Source: Clostridia bacterium
Lineage (GTDB): Bacteria; Bacillota; Clostridia; Oscillospirales; CAG-272
Length of the DNA stretch: 50,258 nucleotides
Direction of reading: 5' to 3'
Assembly: GCA_017961575.1 (NCBI GenBank)
Contig: JAGCXA010000059.1
Span: 1 to 50,258 of the forward strand
Of this stretch, positions 1 through 7,853 are shown in pieces. The notes beneath the pieces were generated by a model. That model did not search any database, had not been told where the DNA came from, and was given only the letters and a program-made list of their open reading frames with translations. A program made the translations under genes and the position numbers. Within the stretch, counting starts at the first letter, position 1; each line of letters begins with the position of its first letter.

Positions 1-1272
1 CCTTCGCCTTCCACGCCTTGGCGTCCTCGGCGGTCAAGACGATCTTGCCCCACGCGGCGCCGGGAGACGAGGCGAGCGCCTTGGCGACGACCTGCGCGGT
101 CTTGATCGCGTGGGGATCGAACTGCTGGTGATGCAGGGTGTCGAGGTTACGCGGGTCGATCATCAGAACCGCCTTCTTCTCGTCGATCATCCCCTCGTCC
201 ACGAGGTCGCAGGCGATCTTCAGAGCGGCGGGAGCGGTTCTCTTACCGTTCCGGCACTGGAGCATGAAGAGCTTGCCGTTCTCGACGGTGAACTCCATGT
301 CCTGCATGTCGCGGTAGTGCTCCTCGAGTTTGCCGCAGACGTCGATGAACTGCTTGTACGCCTCGGGGAACTTCTTCTCCATCTCGGAGATGGGCATCGG
401 GGTACGAACGCCGGCGACGACGTCCTCGCCCTGCGCGTTGGTCAGGAACTCGCCCATCAGTTTGTTTTCGCCGGTGGCGGGGTCGCGGGTGAAGGCGACG
501 CCGGTGCCGGAGTTGTCGTTCAGGTTACCGAAGACCATCGGCATCACGTTGACGGCGGTGCCCCAGGAGTAGGGGATGTCGTTGTCGCGGCGATAGACGT
601 TGGCGCGGGGGTTGTCCCAGGAACGGAAGACGGCGCGGATCGCGGCGTTGAGCTGCTCCTTCGGGTCGGACGGGAAGTCCTCGCCGAGCTGCTTCTTGTA
701 TTCCGCCTTGAACTGCTCGGCAAGTTGTTTCAGGTCGGAGGCGGTCAGTTCAACGTCGAACTTGACGCCCTTCTCTTCCTTCATCTTGTCGATCAGCTGC
801 TCAAAGTACTTCTTCCCGACCTCCATAACGACGTCCGAGAACATCTGGATGAACCGACGGTAGGAGTCGTAGACGAACCGCTCGAACTTGGGATCGGGGT
901 TGCCCGCGATCATCGAGGCGACGACCTGGTCGTTCAGACCCAGGTTCAGAATGGTGTCCATCATACCGGGCATCGAGGCGCGAGCGCCGGAACGCACCGA
1001 GACGAGAAGCGGGTTCTTCAGATCGCCGAACTTCTTGCCGTTGATCTTCTCCATGATCTCGACGTTCTTCATGATCTCCGCCATGATCTCGTCGTTGATC
1101 TTTCTGCCGTCCTCGTAGTACTGGGTGCACGCCTCGGTCGTGATCGTGAAGCCCTGCGGAACGGGAAGACCGATGTTGGTCATCTCCGCCAGGTTCGCGC
1201 CCTTACCGCCGAGGAGGTTGCGCATGTCTTTGTTGCCTTCCGAGAAGAGGTACACGTATTTCTTTGCCATCT
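1..1272 (-). CDS. ppdK: Pyruvate, phosphate dikinase, N-terminal part (cut by window edge)
   Basis: PpdK interconverts pyruvate, ATP and phosphate with PEP, AMP and pyrophosphate in the cytoplasm, in glycolysis or gluconeogenesis of anaerobes. The visible 424 codons begin MAKKYVYLF and carry the family's N-terminal nucleotide-binding region: LLGGKGANLAEM, GLPVPQGFTITT, SVRSGARASMPGMMDT, then NDNSGTGVAFTRDP and LMGEFLTNAQGEDVVAG. The phosphohistidine and PEP-binding domains lie beyond the left edge. The start at 1272 is chosen because MAKKYVYLF is the usual start of the family; a GGAG ribosome site lies a rather long 13 nt upstream. It has its own promoter, divergent from the tRNA-Arg. The identification is very secure. 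Confidence 0.97.
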
Positions 1273-1312
1273 TCTTTTTTTATCTCCTTCTATTTGATTG
1301 ATAAAGTTACCG

Positions 1313-1343
1313 TTTTGCGCCGAAAAAGCGTCCGGGCGCAAAA
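1313..1343 (-). other. Leader hairpin of ppdK
   Basis: TTTTGCGCC at 1313-1321 and GGCGCAAAA at 1335-1343 form a perfect 9-bp stem inside the ppdK leader, between promoter and ribosome site. No T-run follows it directly, so it looks like an mRNA-stability or regulatory hairpin and not a terminator. Confidence 0.45.
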
Positions 1344-1354
1344 TCGTTCATAGT

Positions 1355-1383
1355 ATTATAGCACAAGAAAAACGGTTTTTCCA
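1355..1383 (-). promoter_or_regulatory. ppdK promoter
   Basis: On the minus strand there is an extended -10 element, TGCTATAAT, with the TATAAT hexamer at 1360-1355. A weak -35 (TGGAAA, 1383-1378) lies 17 bp upstream. It drives ppdK with a leader of about 75 nt. Confidence 0.7.
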
Positions 1384-1465
1384 TAGGGTTTTGACAAATA
1401 ACCCTTTTTATGACAATGTTTACAATTTGTTCACAAACAGCAAAGTGAAAAGCGCGGGCGGGGTG

Positions 1466-1494
1466 TTGCAAACGGGGGTCGGGTGTGCTATAAT
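1466..1494 (+). promoter_or_regulatory. tRNA-Arg promoter
   Basis: TTGCAA at 1466-1471 and TATAAT at 1489-1494 are separated by exactly 17 bp and lie about 44 bp before the tRNA. Confidence 0.85.
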
Positions 1495-1537
1495 AATCCT
1501 GCTTTATAGCCGCCCGGAACGGGCGGAAGAAGCCGAT

Positions 1538-1614
1538 GTTTCCGTAGCTCAGCTGGATAGAGCGACCGCCTCCTAAGCGGTAGGTCGGGTGTTCAAATCA
1601 CCTCGGAAACGCCA
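1538..1614 (+). tRNA. tRNA-Arg (anticodon CCT)
   Basis: A complete cloverleaf is visible. The acceptor stem pairs GTTTCCG (1538-1544) with CGGAAAC (1604-1610). The anticodon stem ACCGC/GCGGT holds loop CTCCTAA, so the anticodon is CCT, which reads AGG. The T arm contains GTTCAAATC. The discriminator is G1611 and the CCA end is encoded (1612-1614). It is a single-tRNA unit with its own promoter and terminator. Confidence 0.97.
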
Positions 1615-1656
1615 AAAACGGCGCGAATACCCCTCGCGGGTATGTGCGCCGTTTTT
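1614..1656 (+). terminator. Terminator of tRNA-Arg
   Basis: AAAAACGGCGC (1614-1624) pairs with GCGCCGTTTTT (1646-1656). An inner stem ATACCC/GGGTAT extends the hairpin. The T-run closes the right arm. Confidence 0.9.
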
Positions 1657-1717
1657 CACATTGCTGACGATTTGAACACCGAAAACGCGACCGGAGGGAG
1701 CGTTTTCCAAGCGGATT

Positions 1718-2656
1718 TTACATCTTCCGCCAGCATTTTTCTTTCATAAACGCCGTGATCTCGCCGTTGTCTTTGTCCTCGTAGTAGCGGACGAGAAGAC
1801 GTTTGAATTCAGGGATGTTCTTTTCGGGAATGACGAGCAACCCCGCCGCTTTTCCGATGAGGTAGTGGTTGGCAAAGATCACCGCTGCGCGCTTGTTCCC
1901 GTCGTTGAAGACCTGCGTCTTCATACAGTAGAGGCACAGCCGGATCGCTTTTTCGATCGGCTCCGCTTCGCCTGCGACGATCGCCGCGATCTGCTCTTTG
2001 ACGTCAAGCTCGATCGGCAGGGGCGGGATATACGACGTTCCGCCGATGGTAACGGGTACGCCGCGGATCCGTCCGCCCTCCGCGTAGAAGCCCTCGTTGA
2101 CGAGCTTTGCGATATGGCAGAGAATATAATAATCGGTTTTGGTGGCGATCACGTCCCGATCCATCACGAATTCCCATGCGTGTTTGAGGTTCAGGATCTT
2201 TTGCACGTCGTTTGCGGAGACGCCGTTGACGCGCCCGTTTTCGAGGATGTCCTCGGTCTGCGGGAAAGAAGTCGCCACGCCTTCGAGCACCGCCTGATCG
2301 TAGATGTTCGCCTTCATATTGGCGCGGGCAAAGTCGATATTGAGGATGACCTTATCGGACAGTTCCTCGGTCGCGTAACCGAGTTCGGCGAGCCGCTTCT
2401 CGATCCGGCGAATCTCCCTTTTCAGTTCGCGCGCTTCCTTTACGTACCGCAGGAGCGCCGCGTAAAGATCGTCCGAGAAAACGTCCACGTAGGTGCTGGT
2501 CAGTTTCCCCGCGACGCGGCGGCGGACGTACAGGTATTTTGCGCCGTCACGCTCCTTGATCTCGGGCGTACCGTCGTAGGGCAACAGTTTCAGACGCGCC
2601 GTGTAATCGGCGCGCTGTTGCAGAAGTTCCTGCATTTCAAGATACTGATAATTCAT
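1718..2656 (-). CDS. Fic/DOC-family protein with altered active-site motif
   Basis: This 312-residue protein has a Fic fold, a family that transfers AMP or related groups from nucleotides to hydroxyl side chains. An N-terminal coiled region (about residues 60-95, rich in KEARELKREIRRIEKR) precedes a helix with LEG at 124-126, which resembles the Fic inhibitory Glu helix. The Fic core contains TQVFNDGNKR at 247-256. The canonical motif starts with a catalytic His (HxFxxGNxR); here that place is Gln248 (codon 1915-1913). The phosphate-binding DGNKR part is kept. Either it is a natural Gln variant with other chemistry, or it is catalytically weak. A good ribosome site (AGAGGTG) precedes the ATG at 2656. 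It stands alone, without a separate antitoxin gene, under a palindrome-rich promoter. Family assignment is confident; activity is unknown. Confidence 0.85.
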   Translation of the reverse strand: MNYQYLEMQELLQQRADYTARLKLLPYDGTPEIKERDGAKYLYVRRRVAGKLTSTYVDVFSDDLYAALLRYVKEARELKREIRRIEKRLAELGYATEELSDKVILNIDFARANMKANIYDQAVLEGVATSFPQTEDILENGRVNGVSANDVQKILNLKHAWEFVMDRDVIATKTDYYILCHIAKLVNEGFYAEGGRIRGVPVTIGGTSYIPPLPIELDVKEQIAAIVAGEAEPIEKAIRLCLYCMKTQVFNDGNKRAAVIFANHYLIGKAAGLLVIPEKNIPEFKRLLVRYYEDKDNGEITAFMKEKCWRKM

Positions 2657-2671
2657 ATCGTCACCTCTTTG

Positions 2672-2721
2672 TAGGGAACAAATCGTGCTATTATTATAGC
2701 ATTTTGTTCCCTATTTTGCAA
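2672..2721 (-). promoter_or_regulatory. Fic-gene promoter with nested palindromic operator
   Basis: Minus-strand -35 TTGCAA (2721-2716) and extended -10 TGCTATAAT (TATAAT at 2698-2693) are 17 bp apart. A perfect 11-bp inverted repeat, TAGGGAACAAA (2672-2682) and TTTGTTCCCTA (2703-2713), flanks the -10; one arm lies in the spacer and the other just downstream of the predicted start point. A second perfect inverted repeat, TGCTAT (2686-2691) and ATAGCA (2696-2701), covers the -10 itself. This geometry suits strong repression. Confidence 0.8.
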
Positions 2722-2751
2722 GAGGGCGGGGCGAAAAATCGAAAAAAGGGG

Positions 2752-2780
2752 TTGCAAAACCGGGCTTGACGTGGTAAAAT
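2752..2780 (+). promoter_or_regulatory. Promoter of the AbrB-ABC operon
   Basis: TTGCAA (2752-2757) and TAAAAT (2775-2780) have a 17-bp spacer. Immediately downstream, TAAG recurs at 2780, 2789 and 2798 in a strict 9-bp period, a possible binding site for the AbrB-like product of the first gene. Confidence 0.6.
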
Positions 2781-2861
2781 AAGAAATGTAAGAAAAGTAA
2801 GGCGTCTCGGGTGCGGTCGGAGAAGATCGGGGGACGCGCGCAAAACGGAAGGAGGACGCAG

Positions 2862-3104
2862 ATGAAAAAGACCATCGAACAGGATCGGTTCATCGTCAGC
2901 GTGAAGGTGGGACCGAAGGGGCAGATCACGATCCCGGCGCCCGCGCGGCAGATGTTCTCGATCAAGGAGGGCGACACCCTGATGGTGATGGGCGACAAAA
3001 AGCGCGGGATCGCGCTTCTGAAAGACGATTTGTTTTATCAACTGATGGGAGGGGTGATGCCCGATGGCGGCGATCCGAACGACAAACCTGACGAAAAGTT
3101 ATAA
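2862..3104 (+). CDS. AbrB/SpoVT-type DNA-binding protein
   Basis: This 80-residue protein has a swapped-hairpin AbrB domain at about residues 12-55 (VKVGPKGQITIPAPARQMF, then KEGDTLMVM). Such proteins are dimeric transcription regulators, and small ones often precede ABC-2 exporters. The start at 2862 is set by a strong GGAGG ribosome site at 2851-2855. Its 3' end overlaps the ATPase gene by 41 nt in another frame, which implies translational coupling. It probably regulates its own operon, perhaps through the 9-bp TAAG repeats near the promoter. Residues 56-80 are a polar tail without known function. Confidence 0.85.
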   Translation: MKKTIEQDRFIVSVKVGPKGQITIPAPARQMFSIKEGDTLMVMGDKKRGIALLKDDLFYQLMGGVMPDGGDPNDKPDEKL

Positions 3105-3798
3105 AGACCTCGTCGCGGTGGACAACCTGAACCTGACGGTCGAGGAGGGCGAACTCTTCTCGCTTCTCGGCGTGAACGGCGCGGGCAAGACCACGACGGT
3201 CAAGATGCTCTCGACGCTGGTCAAGCCGACCTCCGGCGAGGCGACGGTCTGCGGCTTCGCGCTCGGACGCGAGGACGGCAAGATCAAGGAACTGGTCGAC
3301 ATTTCGATGCAGGAGACGGCGATCGCGCGCAAGTTGACCGTCCGGGAAAATATCGAACTGTTCGCCCGTCTTTCGGGGCAGAAAAAGGACGAGATCGCCG
3401 AGACGGCGCGCCGGATCTACGAGGATTTCGGGCTTGGGAAGGTGGCGAACAAAAAAGCCGCCGAACTCTCGGGCGGCTGGCAGCGGAAACTGTCGATCGC
3501 GCTTTCTCTCGTGACGCGCCCGAAACTGCTCTTCCTCGACGAACCGACCCTCGGACTCGACGTTCTGGCGCGGCGGGAACTCTGGCGCGTGATCGAAAAC
3601 CTGAAAGGAAAAATGACGATCGTTTTGACGACCCACTATATGGAGGAAGCCGAAGCCCTCTCCGATAGGATCGGGATCATGCGCGACGGCAGACTGCTCT
3701 TTGTGGGGACGAAAGAGGAACTGTACGCGAAAACCGGCAAAAACGACGTGGAAAACGCCTTTATCGAGGTCGTTTCGGGAGGTGACTGCAATGCGTGA
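3064..3798 (+). CDS. ABC transporter ATPase (ABC-2 export type)
   Basis: This 244-residue nucleotide-binding subunit powers an ABC-2 exporter at the inner face of the membrane. Walker A is GVNGAGKTT (36-44), the signature is LSGGWQ (135-140), Walker B is LLFLDE (155-160) and the H-loop is H191 in TTHYMEE. The Trp inserted in the signature is a minor oddity. The ATG at 3064 follows a GGAGGGG ribosome site inside the upstream gene. The gene overlaps the permease gene by 8 nt, so ATPase and permease are a pair. The substrate cannot be told; homologues export drugs, peptides or lipids. Confidence 0.93.
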   Translation: MAAIRTTNLTKSYKDLVAVDNLNLTVEEGELFSLLGVNGAGKTTTVKMLSTLVKPTSGEATVCGFALGREDGKIKELVDISMQETAIARKLTVRENIELFARLSGQKKDEIAETARRIYEDFGLGKVANKKAAELSGGWQRKLSIALSLVTRPKLLFLDEPTLGLDVLARRELWRVIENLKGKMTIVLTTHYMEEAEALSDRIGIMRDGRLLFVGTKEELYAKTGKNDVENAFIEVVSGGDCNA

Positions 3799-4540
3799 AT
3801 CACTCTCCCGGCTCTACGCCCTCTCGAAGCGGAACGCGAAGGAGATCGTGCGCGATCCGCTGTCGCTGATCTTTATGATCGGGCTTCCGCTCTTTATGGA
3901 GATCCTGTTCTATCTGCTCTTCCACAAGTTGACCGATCAGTTCCAGATGATCTACCTCGCGCCGGGGATCGTCGTCTTCTCGCAGGCGTTTCTGACGCTC
4001 TTCACCGGGCAGCTGATCGCGCTCGACCGCAGCACGTCGCTGCTCACGCGGCTATACGTCTCGAAGGCGACTCCGGTCGAGTTCATCCTCTCCTACGCCC
4101 TGCCGATCCTGCCGCTGACGCTCGTGCAGTCAATCCTGTTCTTTTTGGTCGGCGGGATCTTCGACGCCGGGCTTTTCGGGGTGAAGATGCTGCTCGCGAT
4201 CCCCCTCTCGCTTGTGACTTCCCTGTTCTTCATCGGGATGGGGATCCTGTTCGGCTCGCTCTGCTCGGAGAAGTCGATCGGCGGGATCGCCTCGATCCTG
4301 ATCGCCTGTCAATCGGTCCTTTCGGGGATGTGGTTCCCGATCGAGGGGCTGGGCGACGGGATGCTCGCCCTGATGAACGCCCTTCCCTTCCGGAACGCGA
4401 CGCTCCTGGTGCAGAACACCGTCAACGGGATCGGGGACGCCTTCGCCGACTTCTGGCGCCCGCTTCTGATCCTTCTCGGCTATACCCTCGCGGCGTTCGT
4501 CTCGGCGGTGCTGGTGTTCCGACGGAAGATGAAGCAGTAA
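3791..4540 (+). CDS. ABC-2 type permease
   Basis: This 249-residue integral membrane protein has about six hydrophobic segments, starting with a cytoplasmic amphipathic stretch (SRLYALSKRNAKEIVRD), typical of the ABC2_membrane family. A conserved-looking extracellular region before the last helices reads SVLSGMWFPIEGL. It forms the channel for the upstream ATPase; GGAGG lies before the ATG at 3791, within the end of the ATPase gene. It is the last gene of the operon and runs into the shared terminator. Confidence 0.9.
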   Translation: MRESLSRLYALSKRNAKEIVRDPLSLIFMIGLPLFMEILFYLLFHKLTDQFQMIYLAPGIVVFSQAFLTLFTGQLIALDRSTSLLTRLYVSKATPVEFILSYALPILPLTLVQSILFFLVGGIFDAGLFGVKMLLAIPLSLVTSLFFIGMGILFGSLCSEKSIGGIASILIACQSVLSGMWFPIEGLGDGMLALMNALPFRNATLLVQNTVNGIGDAFADFWRPLLILLGYTLAAFVSAVLVFRRKMKQ

Positions 4541-4550
4541 CAAATAAAGA

Positions 4551-4584
4551 AAAGAGCGCGGTGTGAGCCGCGCTCTTTTTTATT
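4551..4584. terminator. Bidirectional terminator between convergent ABC operons
   Basis: AAAGAGCGCGG (4551-4561) pairs with CCGCGCTCTTT (4568-4578), with a T-run to the right and an A-rich run to the left. It can therefore serve both converging operons. Confidence 0.88.
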
Positions 4585-5482
4585 TCTTTCTTTCGGGTTT
4601 GAAGAGGAAGTGGAACAGGACGAACACCCCGGTGAAGAAGACGATCGAGCCCGCGAGGATCGCGAACATCGCGGGGGTCTTCACTTCGTGCCCGAAGAAG
4701 AAGAGCCGACAGTCGATCGATTCGCGGATCCCGCCGATCACCTCCTCGGTGAATCCGACGTTCTTCATCTCGGAAAAGACGCCGCCGAGCAGATGGTTCT
4801 TGATGAGCGAGGTGCCGTAGGTACCGGGCAGGAAGCCGAGCACCCGTTGAAGTCCGGCGCTAAAAGACGAGATCGGCATATACGCGCCGCAGATGAAGCC
4901 GTAGCCCGCCGAGACGATCGTGCCGACCGCCGACGCCTGCCCGTTGGTCGAGAGGAAGAAATGCAGGCAGGAGGAGAGCGCGGTGCCGAAGAGCGTGAGC
5001 AGGATCACGTCGAGGATCGAGAACAGAACGTCGGAGGGCGAGAGGAACCAGCCCTGCGTCGCGAGATACCCGAACCCGAAGGCGAGCGCGGTCAACGTGA
5101 CGATGAGGGTACTCGCAGCCGAGGCGACGAAGTACGCCCCCGCGAGCGTCGAGCGTCTGACCGGGGCGACGGTGAGGTCGCGGACCGTGCCGTTCGCCTT
5201 GTCCCCGATCATCAGGAGGTTGGCGCAGAAAGCGACCGTCACGCAGCTGACGGCGAGGAGCGACGCGATCAGTTGCCCCGCGACGGTGGCGTCGATGATC
5301 TTCGGATCGACCGTGAACCCGTCGGGAAGCGACGAATAGAAACTGTCCTTGAAAACCCGCGCGAGGAAGGTCGCGTAGAGGACGAGCAGGATGATCGGGG
5401 TGATGAGCGAGGAGATGAACAACCCCTTGTCCTTGAAGAAGACCTTTAAGTTCCGGCGGGTCAGTTCGTAAAACGTTCTCAT
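4580..5482 (-). CDS. ABC-2 type permease
   Basis: This 300-residue membrane subunit has an N-terminal cytoplasmic segment (YELTRRNLKVFFKDKG), a first helix near 22-44, a long extracellular loop (residues about 45-75), then a cluster of helices with the family-like stretch ICGAYMPISSFS. The loop and topology match ABC-2 exporters of the drug or lipid type. Its ATG overlaps the stop codon of the upstream ATPase gene by one base (TAATG), a tight coupling. The substrate is unknown. It is not closely similar to the permease encoded on the other strand, so this is a second system and not a recent duplication. Confidence 0.9.
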   Translation of the reverse strand: MRTFYELTRRNLKVFFKDKGLFISSLITPIILLVLYATFLARVFKDSFYSSLPDGFTVDPKIIDATVAGQLIASLLAVSCVTVAFCANLLMIGDKANGTVRDLTVAPVRRSTLAGAYFVASAASTLIVTLTALAFGFGYLATQGWFLSPSDVLFSILDVILLTLFGTALSSCLHFFLSTNGQASAVGTIVSAGYGFICGAYMPISSFSAGLQRVLGFLPGTYGTSLIKNHLLGGVFSEMKNVGFTEEVIGGIRESIDCRLFFFGHEVKTPAMFAILAGSIVFFTGVFVLFHFLFKPERKK

Positions 5483-6387
5483 TAGTCGTCGCCTCCCGTC
5501 AGGTCTTTGCCCGTGACCGAAAGAAACACGTCGTCCATCTTGCCCTTCGTCACCTCGTAGTCGCGGAACAGTTCGGGGTGCGAGAGGATCAAAGCCGTCG
5601 CCGCGCCCGTGTCGGGCAGGTTGATCCGGATCGCGTCGCGGATGTGCTCGACGGGATAGCCGAAGTCGGGCAGTTCCTTCACACCGTAAACCGTCAGATA
5701 GTCGCCGGCGTAACGGTTTTTCAGTTCGAGCGGCGTCCCCTCGGCGGCGATCTCGCCCGCGTCGAGGATCACGATATAGTCGGCGTCCGCCGCCTCCTCC
5801 ATGTAGTGGGTCGTCAGGAAAACCGTCATCCCGGTTTTTCTGCGCAGATCGTTCACCACGTTCCAGAGGTGTCGGCGCGTCTGGGGATCCAGCCCCGTCG
5901 TCGGCTCGTCGAGGATCAGAACGTCGGGCGAATGGAGAAGCGCGCGGGCGACGTCGATCCGCCGTCTCTGTCCGCCCGAAAGTCTGCCGACCGTGCGGTC
6001 GAGCAGATCGGTGAAGGAGAGCAGTCCGGCAAGTTCCGCAAGCCGCCGGGAAAACGCCTCGCCCGTAATGCCGTAGAGGGCGGCGCGGCTTCTCAGATTG
6101 TCGCGCACCGTGAGCATCTGATCGAGCGCCGAACTCTGAAAGACCACGCCGATCTGCCGGGTGATCGACAGTTTGTCACGGTCGGGGTCGCACCCCGAGA
6201 CCTTGACTTCGCCCGAGTCCTTTTTGAGTTGTCCCGAGAGGATCGAGATGGTCGTCGATTTCCCCGCGCCGTTGACGCCGAGGAAGGCGAAGAGTTCGCC
6301 GCGCTTGACGCGGAAGGTGATCCCGTTGACCGCCTTCACCGCGCCGAATGATTTGTAGAGATCGCGGATCTCTATCACTTTTTCCAT
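5482..6387 (-). CDS. ABC transporter ATPase (DrrA-like)
   Basis: This 301-residue ATPase has Walker A GVNGAGKST (37-45), Q-loop VVFQSS, signature LSGGQ (136-140), Walker B VLILDEP and the H-loop TTHYMEE. A C-terminal extension of about 80 residues beyond the core, ending MDDVFLSVTGKDL, is typical of DrrA-like exporters of the ABC-2 class. The ATG at 6387 has an AAGGAA ribosome site. It is the first gene of a two-gene operon with its own strong promoter. The leader holds a GC-rich hairpin (6421-6440), which might slow translation. Confidence 0.92.
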   Translation of the reverse strand: MEKVIEIRDLYKSFGAVKAVNGITFRVKRGELFAFLGVNGAGKSTTISILSGQLKKDSGEVKVSGCDPDRDKLSITRQIGVVFQSSALDQMLTVRDNLRSRAALYGITGEAFSRRLAELAGLLSFTDLLDRTVGRLSGGQRRRIDVARALLHSPDVLILDEPTTGLDPQTRRHLWNVVNDLRRKTGMTVFLTTHYMEEAADADYIVILDAGEIAAEGTPLELKNRYAGDYLTVYGVKELPDFGYPVEHIRDAIRINLPDTGAATALILSHPELFRDYEVTKGKMDDVFLSVTGKDLTGGDD

Positions 6388-6450
6388 CGGATGATTCCTT
6401 TTCCGTCGTATCGTTTCCGTCCCGCCCGCGAGGCGGGCGCGTCCTGCAAG

Positions 6451-6479
6451 ATTATAGCACTCTTCGTAGAGAAAGTCAA
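6451..6479 (-). promoter_or_regulatory. Promoter of the minus-strand ABC operon
   Basis: Minus-strand TTGACT (6479-6474) and TATAAT (6456-6451), spacer 17 bp. Confidence 0.85.
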
Positions 6480-6498
6480 GGGAGACGGGACGCGGAGT

Positions 6499-6537
6499 CA
6501 AAAAAAGAACGGCGCCCGATCGGTTTGATCGGGCGCC
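6499..6537 (-). terminator. Terminator after the lipoprotein gene
   Basis: GGCGCCCGATC (6511-6521) and GATCGGGCGCC (6527-6537) form an 11-bp perfect stem. The minus-strand transcript continues into TTCTTTTTTT. Confidence 0.92.
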
Positions 6538-6560
6538 GCGTTGCGGACAAGCCGCCGGTA

Positions 6561-6953
6561 TTATTCAATTTCCGACAGCGCTTTCATCATCTTGTTGTAG
6601 ATCTTCAAGTATTCGCTTGTGATTTTCGCCACCTCGACAGTCGTTAAATCGTCGGTGTCAATATCATCGAATTTTGCAGTCCATTCAGTTAACTCTGCCG
6701 TTTTAGTAATATATGCGCTCATATAGGACGTCGGGTTTTTTTCGTAATTCTTGCAAACGTCAATGTACGAATCCACCCATTTCTCATATTGTTTCAACCA
6801 GTCCATATACTGCTGATATGCGCTGCTTCCGCCTTTTGAAGTTTCATCTTTATCGCCTTCCTTGGAAGCGCCGCATCCGGCAAAAGCGAGAACGAGAAGC
6901 GAAAGGATCAGAAAAAACGCAAGGAATCGGGTCGTTTTCGTTTGAACTCTCAT
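6561..6953 (-). CDS. Small predicted lipoprotein
   Basis: This 130-residue protein has a classic lipoprotein signal: MRVQTKTTR, a hydrophobic run, and lipobox LAFAGC with Cys at about residue 27. The mature part starts with a Ser/Lys/Asp-rich linker, then a helical, aromatic-rich stretch (YMDWLKQYEKWVDSY) and a C-terminal helix. I do not recognise a domain. The ATG at 6953 has GAGGT upstream. It lies 31 nt after an Lgt homologue, the enzyme class that modifies such lipoboxes, and ends at a strong terminator. Its codon use is clearly more AT-rich than that of the neighbours, suggesting separate ancestry. Confidence 0.82.
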   Translation of the reverse strand: MRVQTKTTRFLAFFLILSLLVLAFAGCGASKEGDKDETSKGGSSAYQQYMDWLKQYEKWVDSYIDVCKNYEKNPTSYMSAYITKTAELTEWTAKFDDIDTDDLTTVEVAKITSEYLKIYNKMMKALSEIE

Positions 6954-6984
6954 TGGAATACCTCTTTCCGCCATGCCGCGGCGT

Positions 6985-7803
6985 TCAATCTCCTTCGTCG
7001 CGTACGGCTTTTTTGTTTTTTTCGGTTATCCTATGAAACAGAAGGATTGCGACCGCCGCAACGAACAAAAGCAAACTGATCCATTGCGAGGTTGAAAGCG
7101 AAAGCCAACCGCCGCGGATCGAGTCCCCGCGGAAGAATTCGAGAACGAAACGCAGAACGGGATAAACGAGCAGATAGACGAAAAGCAGTTTTCCCTCCGC
7201 GCGTTTTCTCTTGAAAAGCGAGAGCATCAGCAAAAAGATCAGAAGATTGCATCCCGCCTCGACAAGCTGCACGGGAAATCTCGGCACTCCGGCAACAGAC
7301 GGAACGAGTCGGTTTTCCTGAACCACGATCCCGTGACTCCACTCGCGCCCGTAACAGCATCCGCCGAAAAAACATCCGATCCGCCCGAAGGTGTGGAACA
7401 AAGGCGTCACAACGGCGTAGAGGTCAAGGGCGTTCCCGCGCGCGAACAAACGGCAGAAACGGGTAAAAATCAGAACGGCGGCAAGTCCCCCGAGGAATCC
7501 GCCGTAGAACACCATACCGCCCAGTCCTTCCGACAACTCTGCAAAACCTTCCCGATAATCCCCTGCCCCGAAACGCGAAAAGGCGGAGATCACCTCGTCC
7601 GCACGGGTGATCCCGTAAAGGAGATGCCCGCCGAGAAATAATCCTGCCGCGATCGGTAATGCGAGCAAAAGAACGTCGTCGATCGTGTTTTTCCACCGCT
7701 TGACGAGTATCCAGCCGACGAAAACCGACAGGGCGAACCCGAAGAAGGAGCAAAGCCCGTAGGTTCCGACCGTTCTCCCGAACAGACGTATTTCAGGATG
7801 CAT
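6985..7803 (-). CDS. lgt: Prolipoprotein diacylglyceryl transferase homologue (Lgt paralogue type)
   Basis: Lgt transfers a diacylglyceryl group from phosphatidylglycerol to the lipobox Cys, in the membrane. The 272-residue protein has several hydrophobic helices and the Lgt signature HTFGRIGCFFGGCCYG (137-152). The region equivalent to the E. coli HGGL motif reads FYGGFLGG, so the catalytically discussed His is Tyr100 here. C-terminal FFRGD matches the conserved Arg region. Because it sits between a small membrane protein gene and a lipoprotein gene, it may be dedicated to this locus; the housekeeping lgt may lie elsewhere. The ribosome site is a weak AAAGGA. Confidence 0.88.
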   Translation of the reverse strand: MHPEIRLFGRTVGTYGLCSFFGFALSVFVGWILVKRWKNTIDDVLLLALPIAAGLFLGGHLLYGITRADEVISAFSRFGAGDYREGFAELSEGLGGMVFYGGFLGGLAAVLIFTRFCRLFARGNALDLYAVVTPLFHTFGRIGCFFGGCCYGREWSHGIVVQENRLVPSVAGVPRFPVQLVEAGCNLLIFLLMLSLFKRKRAEGKLLFVYLLVYPVLRFVLEFFRGDSIRGGWLSLSTSQWISLLLFVAAVAILLFHRITEKNKKAVRDEGD

Positions 7804-7853
7804 TTATCCATCCTTTTGGCTTATGGCTTATCTTAACAGAACGGACGCTTCGA

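Noticed and set aside
2862..6387. The two ABC operons as one bacteriocin or antibiotic cluster
   Set aside because: No precursor peptide, modification enzyme or immunity gene is visible. They are convergent with a shared terminator and separate promoters.
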